A stretch of DNA of 36,271 nucleotides from Paracoccus sp. UBA889 (lineage in GTDB: Bacteria > Pseudomonadota > Alphaproteobacteria > Rhodobacterales > Rhodobacteraceae): NCBI GenBank assembly GCA_002294185.1, contig DBFD01000034.1:1-36271 (forward strand), in the 5' to 3' direction. The translations under genes were made by a program, and so were the position numbers. The notes beneath the pieces are model-generated. The model had not been told where the DNA came from. It worked only from the letters and a program-made list of their open reading frames with translations, and made no database searches. How positions within the stretch are numbered: position 1 is the stretch's first letter; every line of letters starts with the position of its first letter. Below, in pieces: positions 7,652 through 15,869 of this stretch.

Positions 7652-8950
7652 ATGGCAACGGGACAACAGGTCGGCCAACTGCGCTGGCGTCTTCAGGAAT
7701 TGTCGCAACGGGTCTGGGTTCGCGTCACCGCCTTCGCGGTTCTTGGCGTGATGACCGCGGTCGCGGGCTTCGCGGTGAAGGGGCTGATCCCGGGCGACCT
7801 GCCGGCCAAGATCGGTGCCGATGCGATCGAATCGATCCTGCAAATCCTTGCGTCCTCGATGCTGGCGGTCACGACCTTCTCGCTGTCGATCCTGACAGCG
7901 GCCTATGCCGCGGCGGGCAGGACCGCGACACCGCGGGCGGTGCCTCTGCTGGTTTCGGATTCGGTCAGCCAGACGGTTCTGGCGACCTTCATCGGCGCCT
8001 TCGTCTTCAGTCTTGTCAGCATCATCCTGCTGAAGACGGAGATATACGGAGAGTCCGGACGACTGATTCTGTTCGCTGTGACGCTGCTTGTCGTCCTGAT
8101 CGTGATCGCCTCGCTGCTGCGCTGGATCGACCGGCTGGGCCGGCTGGGCCGGGTCGGGGACACGCTGGTCCGCGTCTCTCACACGGCAGAGGAGGCTTTC
8201 TGCAAACGCCTGGAGGCCCCGTGGCTGGGCGCCAACCCGCTGCGAGGCGCCGTGCCGGAAAGGGCCGTGCCGATCTTCGTGGACCGCGTCGGTCATGTGC
8301 AGCATTGCGACATTCCGGCGCTGAGCAGGATCGCCGAGGAAAACGAACTGCTGATCTATCTGGAGGCGACGCCGGGCGATTTCATTCACCCCGCCGCGGC
8401 AGCCCTGCATGTCGAGGGTCTTCCCGCCGATCCCGACAAGGCCGGGTCTTTGCGTGACAAGCTGTGCGGCTGTCTGACGATTCGGGACAGACGGGATTTT
8501 CGCCAGGACCCGCGCTTCGGTTTGCAGGTCCTGTCCGAAATCGCCCAACGCGCTTTGTCACCCGCGGTGAACGATCCCGGAACCGCCAATCTGGCAGCAG
8601 AACAGATTTTCAAGGTTCTCAGCAACTGGCGCGACGAGACCGCGCCGGTCGTCGAATTCCGCCGCCTTTTCATTCCGTCACTGACCGCATCGAATCTGCT
8701 TGAGGATGCGTTCCTGCCCATCGCCCGCGACGGGGCAGACAACTGGCAGGTGCAGCGCAAGCTGCAGAACCTCTTGCTGGGTTTGTCGCGCCTGGCACCC
8801 GGTATTTTTGCGAAAGTAGCCAGCGATTTGTCTGCGCAGATGCTGGCGATGCAGGGTGATCGTGTGGCAAATGCGCCGCAAGCCGGGGAACTGACTGAAA
8901 TTTCCCAAGATATTGCCGTTATAGCTCAAAGTTCTAGCGGAAAATCGTGA
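7652..8950 (+). CDS. DUF2254 family membrane protein
   Basis: A 432-residue protein. It has transmembrane helices near residues 22-45, 65-88, 106-128 and 133-153, with the family stretch ILASSMLAVTTFSLSILTAAY, and a soluble C-terminal two-thirds. That part contains the conserved block LQVLSEIAQRALSPAVNDPG near residue 290. DUF2254 members are predicted inner-membrane proteins of unknown function. The gene follows the M48 protease by 5 bp and probably shares its transcript. No recognisable terminator follows; instead the sequence becomes markedly AT-rich (8950-9060). Confidence 0.88.
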   Translation: MATGQQVGQLRWRLQELSQRVWVRVTAFAVLGVMTAVAGFAVKGLIPGDLPAKIGADAIESILQILASSMLAVTTFSLSILTAAYAAAGRTATPRAVPLLVSDSVSQTVLATFIGAFVFSLVSIILLKTEIYGESGRLILFAVTLLVVLIVIASLLRWIDRLGRLGRVGDTLVRVSHTAEEAFCKRLEAPWLGANPLRGAVPERAVPIFVDRVGHVQHCDIPALSRIAEENELLIYLEATPGDFIHPAAAALHVEGLPADPDKAGSLRDKLCGCLTIRDRRDFRQDPRFGLQVLSEIAQRALSPAVNDPGTANLAAEQIFKVLSNWRDETAPVVEFRRLFIPSLTASNLLEDAFLPIARDGADNWQVQRKLQNLLLGLSRLAPGIFAKVASDLSAQMLAMQGDRVANAPQAGELTEISQDIAVIAQSSSGKS

Positions 8951-8988
8951 CGATCCCGCACGCAAAAGTGAAAAAACTGCCATACAAG

Positions 8989-9030
8989 GCAATAAAACGC
9001 TGGCTTATCGGCGGATTTCTGCTTTATTGC
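8989..9030. repeat. AT-rich inverted repeat in intergenic region
   Basis: GCAATAAA (8989-8996) and TTTATTGC (9023-9030) are perfect 8-bp inverted arms separated by 26 bp. They lie in a 160-bp AT-rich gap between DUF2254 and the 116-aa gene. No U-run follows, so it is not a classical terminator. It could be an operator or a weak bidirectional transcript end. Confidence 0.45.
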
Positions 9031-9109
9031 ATTAACCGTGTACATAACTTCGTGTGCGGGTCACAGCTTCCACGTGTGTCATCGCGGAAAAACGAAAGAG
9101 AGCTTGCCC

Positions 9110-9460
9110 ATGATCGGGGTCGTCGTCTGGAGTAATGCAGAGCGGGAGAAGGCAGTGATCTGGTGCGAGGATCACGCCTCTCTGGCTTATCTTCAGGGAC
9201 GGCAGAACCTGATCGCCGCAGGTCAGTGGCCTTCGCCCGGCGACCTTCTGGAACTTGAAACCGAGATCGTGGGAAATTTGCGTCACGCCCGCAATGTCTC
9301 GCTCGTGTCCGAACAGGGTTGCAGGCAATTGCCCCAGATGTTGCGGCATTCCTCGAAGGCGGCCCCGCCGCGTCTGAAACTCGTGGCCAGCAACCAGCAG
9401 GCGCCGAGCCGCGCGGATTCCGAAGACATCGCTCCGATCCGGATCGGGGCCTCTCGCTGA
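9110..9460 (+). CDS. Conserved hypothetical protein, 116 aa
   Basis: A small protein beginning MIGVVVWSNAEREKAVIWCEDHASLAYL, written here in two parts: MIGVVVWSNAEREKAVIW then CEDHASLAYLQG. It continues with a beta-like middle (GDLLELETEIVG) and a basic, Pro/Ala/Ser-rich tail. I recognise the VIWCEDH pattern as recurring in small Rhodobacteraceae proteins but know no function. The open frame extends 24 codons upstream to 9038; the ATG at 9110 is preferred because it begins the conserved core and follows a purine-rich GAAAGAGAG. The gene stands alone, converging on ilvH with only 3 bp between stop codons. Confidence 0.7.
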   Translation: MIGVVVWSNAEREKAVIWCEDHASLAYLQGRQNLIAAGQWPSPGDLLELETEIVGNLRHARNVSLVSEQGCRQLPQMLRHSSKAAPPRLKLVASNQQAPSRADSEDIAPIRIGASR

Positions 9461-9463
9461 ATT

Positions 9464-10024
9464 TCAGGCGCCGCGCGACAACGCCGCCACGCCTGTCCGG
9501 GCCAGATCGACCAGGCCCAGCGGACGCATCAGGTCGGCGAAAGCATCCAGCTTGGCGGGCGTTCCGACCAGTTCGAAGACAAAGCTTTCCAGCGTCGAAT
9601 CGACCACATTGGCGCGGAAGATATCCCCAATTCGCAGCGCCTCGACGCGCTTGTCGCCCTGACCCTTCACCTTGAACAGGCCCAGTTCACGCTCGACCGA
9701 GGCGCCCTCGACCGTCAGGTCGTGAACCTCGTGAACCGGCACGATCCGGCCCAGCTGCGCCTTGATCTGTTCGATGACTTGCGGCGTTCCGCTTGTGACC
9801 AGCGTGATCTTTGATTGGTGGCCATTGTGATCGACTTCGGCCACCGTCAGGCTGTCGATGTTGTAGCCGCGCCCCGAGAACAGCCCGATCACGCGGGCCA
9901 GGACGCCGGGCTCGTTCTCGACCAGCACCGACAGGGTGTGGCTTTCCTCGACCTGGGAATTCGGATCGCGCAGGTCATAGGCCGAATGGCTGGACATGCC
10001 CTGCTGGATATTCAACGCGTTCAT
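9464..10024 (-). CDS. ilvH: Acetolactate synthase small (regulatory) subunit
   Basis: A 186-residue regulatory subunit of acetohydroxyacid synthase. Residues 29-100 form the ACT domain (HTLSVLVENEPGVLARVIG, then FSGRGYNIDSLTVAEVD), which in this family binds valine for feedback inhibition. The C-terminal half (ELGLFKVKGQGDKRVEALRIG, then FVFELVGTPAKLDAFADLMR) is the ALS_ss_C domain that contacts the catalytic subunit. It lies 60 bp downstream of ilvB on the same strand, the standard order, so both subunits are made from one transcript. AAGAGG upstream of the ATG serves as ribosome-binding site. Confidence 0.96.
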   Translation of the reverse strand: MNALNIQQGMSSHSAYDLRDPNSQVEESHTLSVLVENEPGVLARVIGLFSGRGYNIDSLTVAEVDHNGHQSKITLVTSGTPQVIEQIKAQLGRIVPVHEVHDLTVEGASVERELGLFKVKGQGDKRVEALRIGDIFRANVVDSTLESFVFELVGTPAKLDAFADLMRPLGLVDLARTGVAALSRGA

Positions 10025-10084
10025 CGCTCTGCCTCTTGTCTTCCGTGCAGAAATTCGCCAGCGGCGCAGATCCGCGACGCCATG

Positions 10085-11839
10085 TCAGACCAGCACCGCA
10101 CCCTGCGACTGGATCGCATCCTGGGTATCGGCATCGCCCAGCAGCATTTCGTTATGCGGCTTGCCCGAGGGGATCATCGGGAAACAATTCTCGTGTTTCT
10201 CGACCAGGACATCCAGAATGAACGGGCCGTCATACTCGATCATCTGCCCGATCGCGTCGTCCAGATCCGCAGGGTCGCGGACCTGCGCGCCCTTGCAACC
10301 AAAGGCTTCGGCCAGTTTCACGAAATCGGGCAGGCTGTCGGACCATGACTGGCTGTATCGTTCGCCATGCAGCAATTGCTGCCACTGGCGCACCATGCCC
10401 AGGCGTTCATTGTTCAGGATGAACTGCTTGACCGGCAGTCGGAACTGCACTGCGGTGCCCATTTCCTGCATGTTCATCAACCAGCTGGCATCGCCCGCGA
10501 CATTGATCACCAGCGCCTCGGGATGGGCCATCTGGACGCCGATGCTGGCGGGCAGGCCGTAACCCATCGTGCCCAGCCCGCCCGAAGTCATCCAGCGGTT
10601 CGGTTCGTCGAAATGCAGATATTGCGCGGCCCACATCTGGTGCTGTCCGACCTCGGTCGTGACATAGCGATCGTGGTCCCTGGTCAGCGCCTCAAGTCGC
10701 TGCATCGCGTGCTGCGGCTTGATGATCTTGTCGCTGTTGCGGAAGAACAGGCAGTTCTTCGATTTCCAGCCCTCGATCTTTTCCCACCATTTGCCAAGCG
10801 CCGCTCTGTCGGTCCTGCGGCCGCGCGACTTCCAGATCTTCAGCACATCCTCCAGAACGTGACCGACATCGCCGATGATGGGCAGATCGACATGGACCAC
10901 CTTGTTGATCGAGGAGGGGTCGATGTCGATATGCGCCTTGACCGAGCCGGGGCTGAAATCGGCCACGCGGCCGGTGATCCGGTCGTCAAAGCGCGCGCCC
11001 AGATTGATCATCAGGTCGCAATCATGCATCGCCAGATTGGCCTCGTAGAGACCGTGCATCCCCAGCATCCCGATCCAGTTCTGGCCCGAGGCCGGATAGG
11101 CGCCCAGCCCCATCAGCGTCGATGTCACCGGAAAACCCGTCGCATCCGCCAATTCGCGCAGAAGCTGGCTTGCACCGGGCCCCGAATTGATCACGCCGCC
11201 GCCGGTATAGAGGATCGGACGCTCGGCCTGTTCGATCATCTCGACCAGACGGGTGATCGCGGCGATGTCGCCCTTCATCCGGGGCTGGTATTTCGACGGC
11301 TCCAGCTGCTTGGGGCCGACATAATCGTCGGTGGCGAACTGAACATCCTTTGGAATGTCCACCAGCACCGGACCCGGACGGCCGGACGTGGCGACATGGA
11401 ATGCCTTGTGGATCGTCTCGGCCAGTTTCGCGGTATCCTTCACAAGCCAGTTATGCTTGGTGCAGGGTCGGGTGATGCCGACCGTATCGGCCTCCTGGAA
11501 CCCGTCCGTCCCGATCAGGAAGGTCGGAACCTGTCCCGACAGCACGACCAGCGGAATCGAATCCAGCAAGGCATCGGTCAGCCCGGTCACGGCATTGGTC
11601 GCGCCGGGGCCGGATGTCACCAGAACGACACCCGGCTTGCCGGTCGAGCGGGCGTAGCCTTCGGCCATGTGGACCGCGCCCTGTTCGTGCCGGACAAGAA
11701 CATGGGTGATGTCGTTCTGCTGGAAAATTTCGTCATAGATGGGTAGCACCGCTCCGCCCGGATAGCCGAATACGGTATCAACGCCCTGATCGCGCAGCGC
11801 CTCGACAACCATTCTCGCACCCGTCATCGTTCGGGACAT
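10085..11839 (-). CDS. ilvB: Acetolactate synthase large (catalytic) subunit
   Basis: A 584-residue thiamine-diphosphate enzyme catalysing the first common step of valine, leucine and isoleucine synthesis (pyruvate to 2-acetolactate, or with 2-ketobutyrate to acetohydroxybutyrate). The N-terminal TPP domain has [14 protein letters not shown] and catalytic Glu52 in [12 protein letters not shown]. The FAD-binding middle domain and the C-terminal [12 protein letters not shown]...[12 protein letters not shown] (Mg-TPP motif GD-x(n)-NN) are complete. I choose ATG 11839, which has GGAG eight bases upstream and begins MSRTMTGA as in homologues. The frame also has a GTG at 11875 with no clear ribosome-binding site. 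ilvH follows after 60 bp. A good promoter lies at 11900-11928. Confidence 0.96.
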   Translation of the reverse strand: MSRTMTGARMVVEALRDQGVDTVFGYPGGAVLPIYDEIFQQNDITHVLVRHEQGAVHMAEGYARSTGKPGVVLVTSGPGATNAVTGLTDALLDSIPLVVLSGQVPTFLIGTDGFQEADTVGITRPCTKHNWLVKDTAKLAETIHKAFHVATSGRPGPVLVDIPKDVQFATDDYVGPKQLEPSKYQPRMKGDIAAITRLVEMIEQAERPILYTGGGVINSGPGASQLLRELADATGFPVTSTLMGLGAYPASGQNWIGMLGMHGLYEANLAMHDCDLMINLGARFDDRITGRVADFSPGSVKAHIDIDPSSINKVVHVDLPIIGDVGHVLEDVLKIWKSRGRRTDRAALGKWWEKIEGWKSKNCLFFRNSDKIIKPQHAMQRLEALTRDHDRYVTTEVGQHQMWAAQYLHFDEPNRWMTSGGLGTMGYGLPASIGVQMAHPEALVINVAGDASWLMNMQEMGTAVQFRLPVKQFILNNERLGMVRQWQQLLHGERYSQSWSDSLPDFVKLAEAFGCKGAQVRDPADLDDAIGQMIEYDGPFILDVLVEKHENCFPMIPSGKPHNEMLLGDADTQDAIQSQGAVLV

Positions 11840-11899
11840 CGTTTCCACTCCATCAGATATGTCATCGCGGGCCACAGCATCCAGCCCGCGCGTCGGCGC

Positions 11900-11928
11900 A
11901 AACTATGGTCGCTTCCGGAAAGGGTCAA
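11900..11928 (-). promoter_or_regulatory. Putative ilvBH promoter
   Basis: On the minus strand, TTGACC (11928-11923) and TAGTTT (11905-11900) are separated by 17 bp, a good sigma-70 match. The predicted transcript start near 11893 gives a leader of only about 55 nt to the ilvB ATG. That is too short for a classical leader-peptide attenuator. Confidence 0.55.
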
Positions 11929-11995
11929 TGGGATCCGGCGGAGAAAATGACGCAATGCAGCCGGGAATTGTAATTTTCTTTCGTCGCTGACCGGC

Positions 11996-12835
11996 TCAGC
12001 GGTCGAATTGCGGCAGCGCGATGCGCGCGACCTGTTCGACGATCGGATCGACCGACAGCGGATGCGCTTCGTTCGAATGGTCCGCAGGATCGCCGATATC
12101 CTGCCAGACGCCGCCCTTGTAGATTTCCAGCGCGGAGAACCGGGCCTTGTAGTCCATCTTGCGGCTGCCCGGCACCCAATAGCCCAGATAGACATAGGGC
12201 AGCTTCGCGGCGCGCGCGATCTCGATATGGTCGAGGATCAGATAGGTGCCCAGGCTGGCGCTGCTCAGGTCCGGATCGTAGAAGCTGTAGACCAGGCTCA
12301 GACCGTCATCCAGAACGTCGGTCAGGCAGACAGCGGCCAGATGGTCGTCGCCCGCGGCCAGCCTGACAGGCTCGCGCCCGTCGCAGCGATATTCGATCAC
12401 CCGCGTCTTGACCGGCGTTTCCTCGATCATGGCGGCGAATTCGAAGATATCCATGTCGGCCATGCCGCCATCGGCGTGGCGGTGGTCCAGGTAGCTGCGG
12501 AACAGATCGAATTGCTCTTCGGTCGCCCAGGCGCTGGTCGCCAGCCGCCGCACCCCCTCGTTGCGGCGCGCCAGCCTCCTCTGGGTGCGCGAGGGCTCGA
12601 AATCCGCGACCCGGATCCGGGCCGACATGCAGGCGACGCAGCTTTCGCAACTGGGACGGTAAAGGACGTTCTGAGACCGGCGAAAGCCTTGTCGAGACAG
12701 CGCGTTGTTCAACTCGGCCGCGTTTTCGCCGTGCAAGGCGGTGAACAGCTTGCGCTCGGCCCGGCCATGCAGGTAGGGGCACGGCTGCGGGGCCGTGACA
12801 TAGAATTGTGGCGCATGGGGGACGGTATGACGCAT
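11996..12835 (-). CDS. bpt: Aspartate/glutamate leucyltransferase (Bpt; arginyltransferase family)
   Basis: A 279-residue enzyme of the bacterial ATE/Bpt family, which transfers leucine from Leu-tRNA to N-terminal Asp or Glu and so marks proteins for ClpS-ClpAP (N-degron pathway). The N-terminal cysteine set is present: Cys19 in QPCPYLHGR and Cys63, Cys66, Cys69 in [10 protein letters not shown]. Further family motifs are [26 protein letters not shown] and [17 protein letters not shown]. Length is normal. Annotation pipelines often call it arginyltransferase; the bacterial substrate preference (Leu onto Asp/Glu) is family knowledge, not visible here. It lies upstream of ilvB on the same strand but ilvB has its own promoter, and it is divergent from glnE. 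Confidence 0.93.
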   Translation of the reverse strand: MRHTVPHAPQFYVTAPQPCPYLHGRAERKLFTALHGENAAELNNALSRQGFRRSQNVLYRPSCESCVACMSARIRVADFEPSRTQRRLARRNEGVRRLATSAWATEEQFDLFRSYLDHRHADGGMADMDIFEFAAMIEETPVKTRVIEYRCDGREPVRLAAGDDHLAAVCLTDVLDDGLSLVYSFYDPDLSSASLGTYLILDHIEIARAAKLPYVYLGYWVPGSRKMDYKARFSALEIYKGGVWQDIGDPADHSNEAHPLSVDPIVEQVARIALPQFDR

Positions 12836-12936
12836 CAGTTGCGCCCCCAGCGACGGGATGACGGGTCAAGGCTTGCCATGCGCGAGAAACGTCCGGGGAT
12901 CGCCTGATTGTTGCACTGGAGCGAAGCCTAGCAACG

Positions 12937-12962
12937 TTTCGATGACAGGCCAAGCATCGAAA
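12937..12962. repeat. Inverted repeat in the bpt-glnE divergent region
   Basis: TTTCGATG (12937-12944) and CATCGAAA (12955-12962) are perfect 8-bp inverted arms around a 10-bp spacer. The repeat lies 102 bp upstream of bpt and 64 bp upstream of glnE. The arm geometry would suit a dimeric regulator on one DNA face, or a hairpin in either leader. No matching known box is recognised. Confidence 0.5.
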
Positions 12963-13025
12963 GGGTTAACAGCTTCGCGCCGCACCATATTGCCCCCGCG
13001 GGTCCGGCGGCCCTAATCTGTGGCG

Positions 13026-15836
13026 ATGAAATTCTCTGCACGCATCAGCCGCCAGCCCATCCCCGTCGATGACGACCGTGCGCGTCACATCCGCGAAATC
13101 TTCGATCCCGGGGGCGCGCTGTCCGACCTTGTGGCCGGAGCGGCCGGCAGCAGTCCGCATCTGGCCGATCTGATCGAGAAAGAGGCCGGATGGCTGGCCG
13201 GCGCGCTGGACGATGATGATGTGGTCGCACGCGAGACGGCGGGTTTCGAGGATCTGGACTCTGCCGCGCTGTCGGTTGCGCTGCGTCGGGCCAAGCGCCG
13301 GGTGGCATTGTTTGTCGCGCTGGCCGATCTGGGCGGGGTCTGGTCGCTGGAACAGGTGACGGGGGCGTTGTCCGATCTGGCCGATCGCGCCGTCGATCTG
13401 GCGCTGCGCGTCCATGTCGCGCAAGAGGCCGGGCGCGGCAAACTGCCCGAAAACAATGCCGATTGCGGCGGTGTTTTCGCGCTGGCCATGGGCAAGGGCG
13501 GCGCGCGCGAGCTGAACTACAGCTCGGACATCGACCTGATCGTGCTGTTCGACGAAACCGCCTATGCCGAGGCCGATCAGGCCGATGCCCGCGCCGCCCT
13601 GATCCGCGTCACCCGCAAGATGGCGGCAACGCTGTCTGACGTGACCGAACATGGTTATGTCTTCCGGACCGATCTTCGCCTGCGTCCCGACGCTTCGGTG
13701 ACGCCGGTCTGCATCTCGACCGCCGCCGCGCTGGCCTATTACGAGGCCGAGGGCCGGACCTGGGAACGCGCCGCCTTCATCAAGGCTCGCGCGGCGGCGG
13801 GCGATGTCGCCGCGGGCCTGCGCTTCCTGCGCGATCTGCGGCCCTTTGTCTGGCGCAAGCACCTGGATTTCGCGGCCATTCAGGACGCGCACGACATGCG
13901 CCTGCGGATCCGTGATCACAAGAACCTGGGCGGCAGGCTGGATGTGCCCGGCCACAACATGAAGTTGGGGCGGGGCGGCATTCGCGAGATCGAATTCTTC
14001 ACCCAGACCCGGCAGTTGATCGCCGGGGGCCGCGACCCCGATCTGCGTTGCCGCGACACGGTGGGCGGCCTGGCGGCCCTGGCGGCGAAGGGCTGGACGC
14101 CGGATGATGTGGCCGCCGAGCTGGCCGACCACTACCGCAAGCATCGCGAGATCGAACATCGCATCCAGATGGTCCACGATGCTCAAACCCATTCGCTGCC
14201 CAGGGATGGCGAAGGATTGGCCCGCATCGCTGCCCTGATGGGCGAGGCCGATCCGGCGGCATGGGCGGCGCGGCTGAAGGCCCGGCTGGCGCGGGTTCAC
14301 GAATTGACCGAGGCCTTCTTCGCGCCCGGAGAGGCCCCCGACCGGCCTGAAATCTCGGCCGGGTCGCGCGCCGTCATCGATCGCTGGCAGGGCTATCCTG
14401 CGCTGCGCTCGGCTCGCGCCCAGCACATCTTCCGCCGGGTCGAACCGCAATTGCTGACACGCATGGCCAGAACCGGCCATCCGGAAGAGGCGCTGGCGCG
14501 GTTCGACAGCTTTCTGTCGGGATTGCCGGCGGGTGTGCAGCTTTTCTCGCTGTTCGAGGCCAATCCGCAACTGATCGATCTGATCGTCGATATCTGTGGC
14601 ACCGCGCCCGGCCTGTCTGCCTATCTGGCCCGGCATTCCGCGGTGCTGGACGCGGTTCTGGCGGGCAGCTTCTTCGCGCCCTGGCCGGGGGCACAGGGCT
14701 TGCGGGACCAGCTTGGCGCGACCGTTCAAGCGGCGCTGACGGGGCCGGATGGCGGCTACGAGCGGGCGCTGGACGCAGCCCGGCGCTGGGCGCATGAATG
14801 GCATTTCCGCATCGGCGTGCATCATCTGCGCGGGCTGATCGACGCGGATGAGGCGGGCCGTCAATACGCGGATCTGGCCGAAGCCTGCATCGCCGCCCTG
14901 TTTCCCGTCACCGCCGAGGATTTCGCCCGCCGTCACGGCCCGCCGCCCGGCCGCGGCGCGGTCGTGCTGGGGATGGGGTCGCTGGGCGCGCGAATGCTGA
15001 ACGCGGGCTCGGATCTGGATCTGATCGTGATCTATGACGCTGATGGGGCCGAGGCTTCGGAGGGGCCCCGTCCGCTCGCCGCGCGACCCTATTATGCGCG
15101 ACTGACCCAGGCGATGATCACGGCCATTTCGGCACCCACGGCCGAGGGGCGGCTATACGAGGTCGATATGCGGCTGCGCCCCTCGGGGCGGCAGGGGCCG
15201 GTCGCGACGTCGATCCAGAGCTTCGAGAACTACCAGATGGACGAGGCCTGGACATGGGAACATCTTGCCCTGACGCGCGCGCGGATCCTGGCCCGGGCTG
15301 GCCGCGATGCCGCCGGGCTCGACGACCGTGTCGAAACGCTGAGAATCCGCATTCTGCGTGCACGCGGGACCGATCGTCGGGTCATGCCCGATCTGGCAGC
15401 GATGCGAACGCGAATCTTTGCTTCCAAAGCCCCCGACGGTGTCTGGGAGGCAAAGATCGGGCCCGGCCGGTTGCAAGATATCGATCTTCTGGCGCAATCC
15501 TGTGCCCTGCGCGCCGGCGATCCGGGGCGGGGCACGATGGCGCAACTGCGCGCGGGCAGGCGGGCTGGATTGCTGTCGGATGCGGATGCCGATGGTCTGA
15601 CCTCGGTCTGGCGCTTCCTGTGGCGGTTGAACGCCTCGGCGCGGCTGCTGACCGATCGGCCGCTGGACATGGACGAGATCGGGCTTGGCGCGCAGGAATT
15701 TCTGCTGCGCGAGACGGCTCAGCCGGATCTGCCGGCGCTGAAGGCGCGACTGGCCGAAGTGACCGGCCAGGCGGCGACGCTGATCCAGGCGCAATTGCCC
15801 GATCCGCCGGTAGACGGTGCGGAAAGGACCGCATAG
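13026..15836 (+). CDS. glnE: Bifunctional glutamine synthetase adenylyltransferase/deadenylylase
   Basis: A 936-residue GlnE. Two nucleotidyltransferase domains are seen. The N-terminal deadenylylase domain has AMGKGGARELNYSSDIDLIV with acidic pair Asp168/Asp170. The C-terminal adenylylase domain, near residues 643-671, has VLGMGSLGARMLNAGSDLDLIV. The GKLGRGGIREIEFF-type linker motif appears as MKLGRGGIREIEFF. The enzyme adds or removes AMP on glutamine synthetase in response to glutamine and PII, tuning nitrogen assimilation. glnA and glnB are not in the window. The ATG at 13026 is used; an in-frame GTG lies two codons earlier (13020), and neither has a strong Shine-Dalgarno. The gene converges on the GT2 gene with 33 bp between stops. 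Confidence 0.95.
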   Translation: MKFSARISRQPIPVDDDRARHIREIFDPGGALSDLVAGAAGSSPHLADLIEKEAGWLAGALDDDDVVARETAGFEDLDSAALSVALRRAKRRVALFVALADLGGVWSLEQVTGALSDLADRAVDLALRVHVAQEAGRGKLPENNADCGGVFALAMGKGGARELNYSSDIDLIVLFDETAYAEADQADARAALIRVTRKMAATLSDVTEHGYVFRTDLRLRPDASVTPVCISTAAALAYYEAEGRTWERAAFIKARAAAGDVAAGLRFLRDLRPFVWRKHLDFAAIQDAHDMRLRIRDHKNLGGRLDVPGHNMKLGRGGIREIEFFTQTRQLIAGGRDPDLRCRDTVGGLAALAAKGWTPDDVAAELADHYRKHREIEHRIQMVHDAQTHSLPRDGEGLARIAALMGEADPAAWAARLKARLARVHELTEAFFAPGEAPDRPEISAGSRAVIDRWQGYPALRSARAQHIFRRVEPQLLTRMARTGHPEEALARFDSFLSGLPAGVQLFSLFEANPQLIDLIVDICGTAPGLSAYLARHSAVLDAVLAGSFFAPWPGAQGLRDQLGATVQAALTGPDGGYERALDAARRWAHEWHFRIGVHHLRGLIDADEAGRQYADLAEACIAALFPVTAEDFARRHGPPPGRGAVVLGMGSLGARMLNAGSDLDLIVIYDADGAEASEGPRPLAARPYYARLTQAMITAISAPTAEGRLYEVDMRLRPSGRQGPVATSIQSFENYQMDEAWTWEHLALTRARILARAGRDAAGLDDRVETLRIRILRARGTDRRVMPDLAAMRTRIFASKAPDGVWEAKIGPGRLQDIDLLAQSCALRAGDPGRGTMAQLRAGRRAGLLSDADADGLTSVWRFLWRLNASARLLTDRPLDMDEIGLGAQEFLLRETAQPDLPALKARLAEVTGQAATLIQAQLPDPPVDGAERTA

Positions 15837-15869
15837 CCCCGTGCGCGCGCTTGCACAGTTTGGCAGGTC

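Noticed and set aside
8947-9135. A 62-codon + strand frame overlapping the DUF2254 stop
   Set aside because: It crosses the AT-rich promoter-like gap and runs into the 116-aa gene in another frame. It has no Shine-Dalgarno and no recognisable motif.
11840-11899. Leader-peptide attenuator for ilvBH
   Set aside because: With the predicted promoter at 11900-11928 the leader is only about 55 nt. No short frame rich in Ile, Val or Leu codons and no terminator pair fit in it.
12963-12969. GTTAAC in the glnE upstream region as a CtrA site
   Set aside because: There is no second TTAA half-site at 6-7 bp on either side.
12966-14936. A 656-codon open frame antisense to glnE
   Set aside because: It is the opposite-strand shadow of a GC-rich gene. 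The translation is rich in Arg, Gln, Gly and His with no domain, while glnE on the + strand has both catalytic motifs intact.
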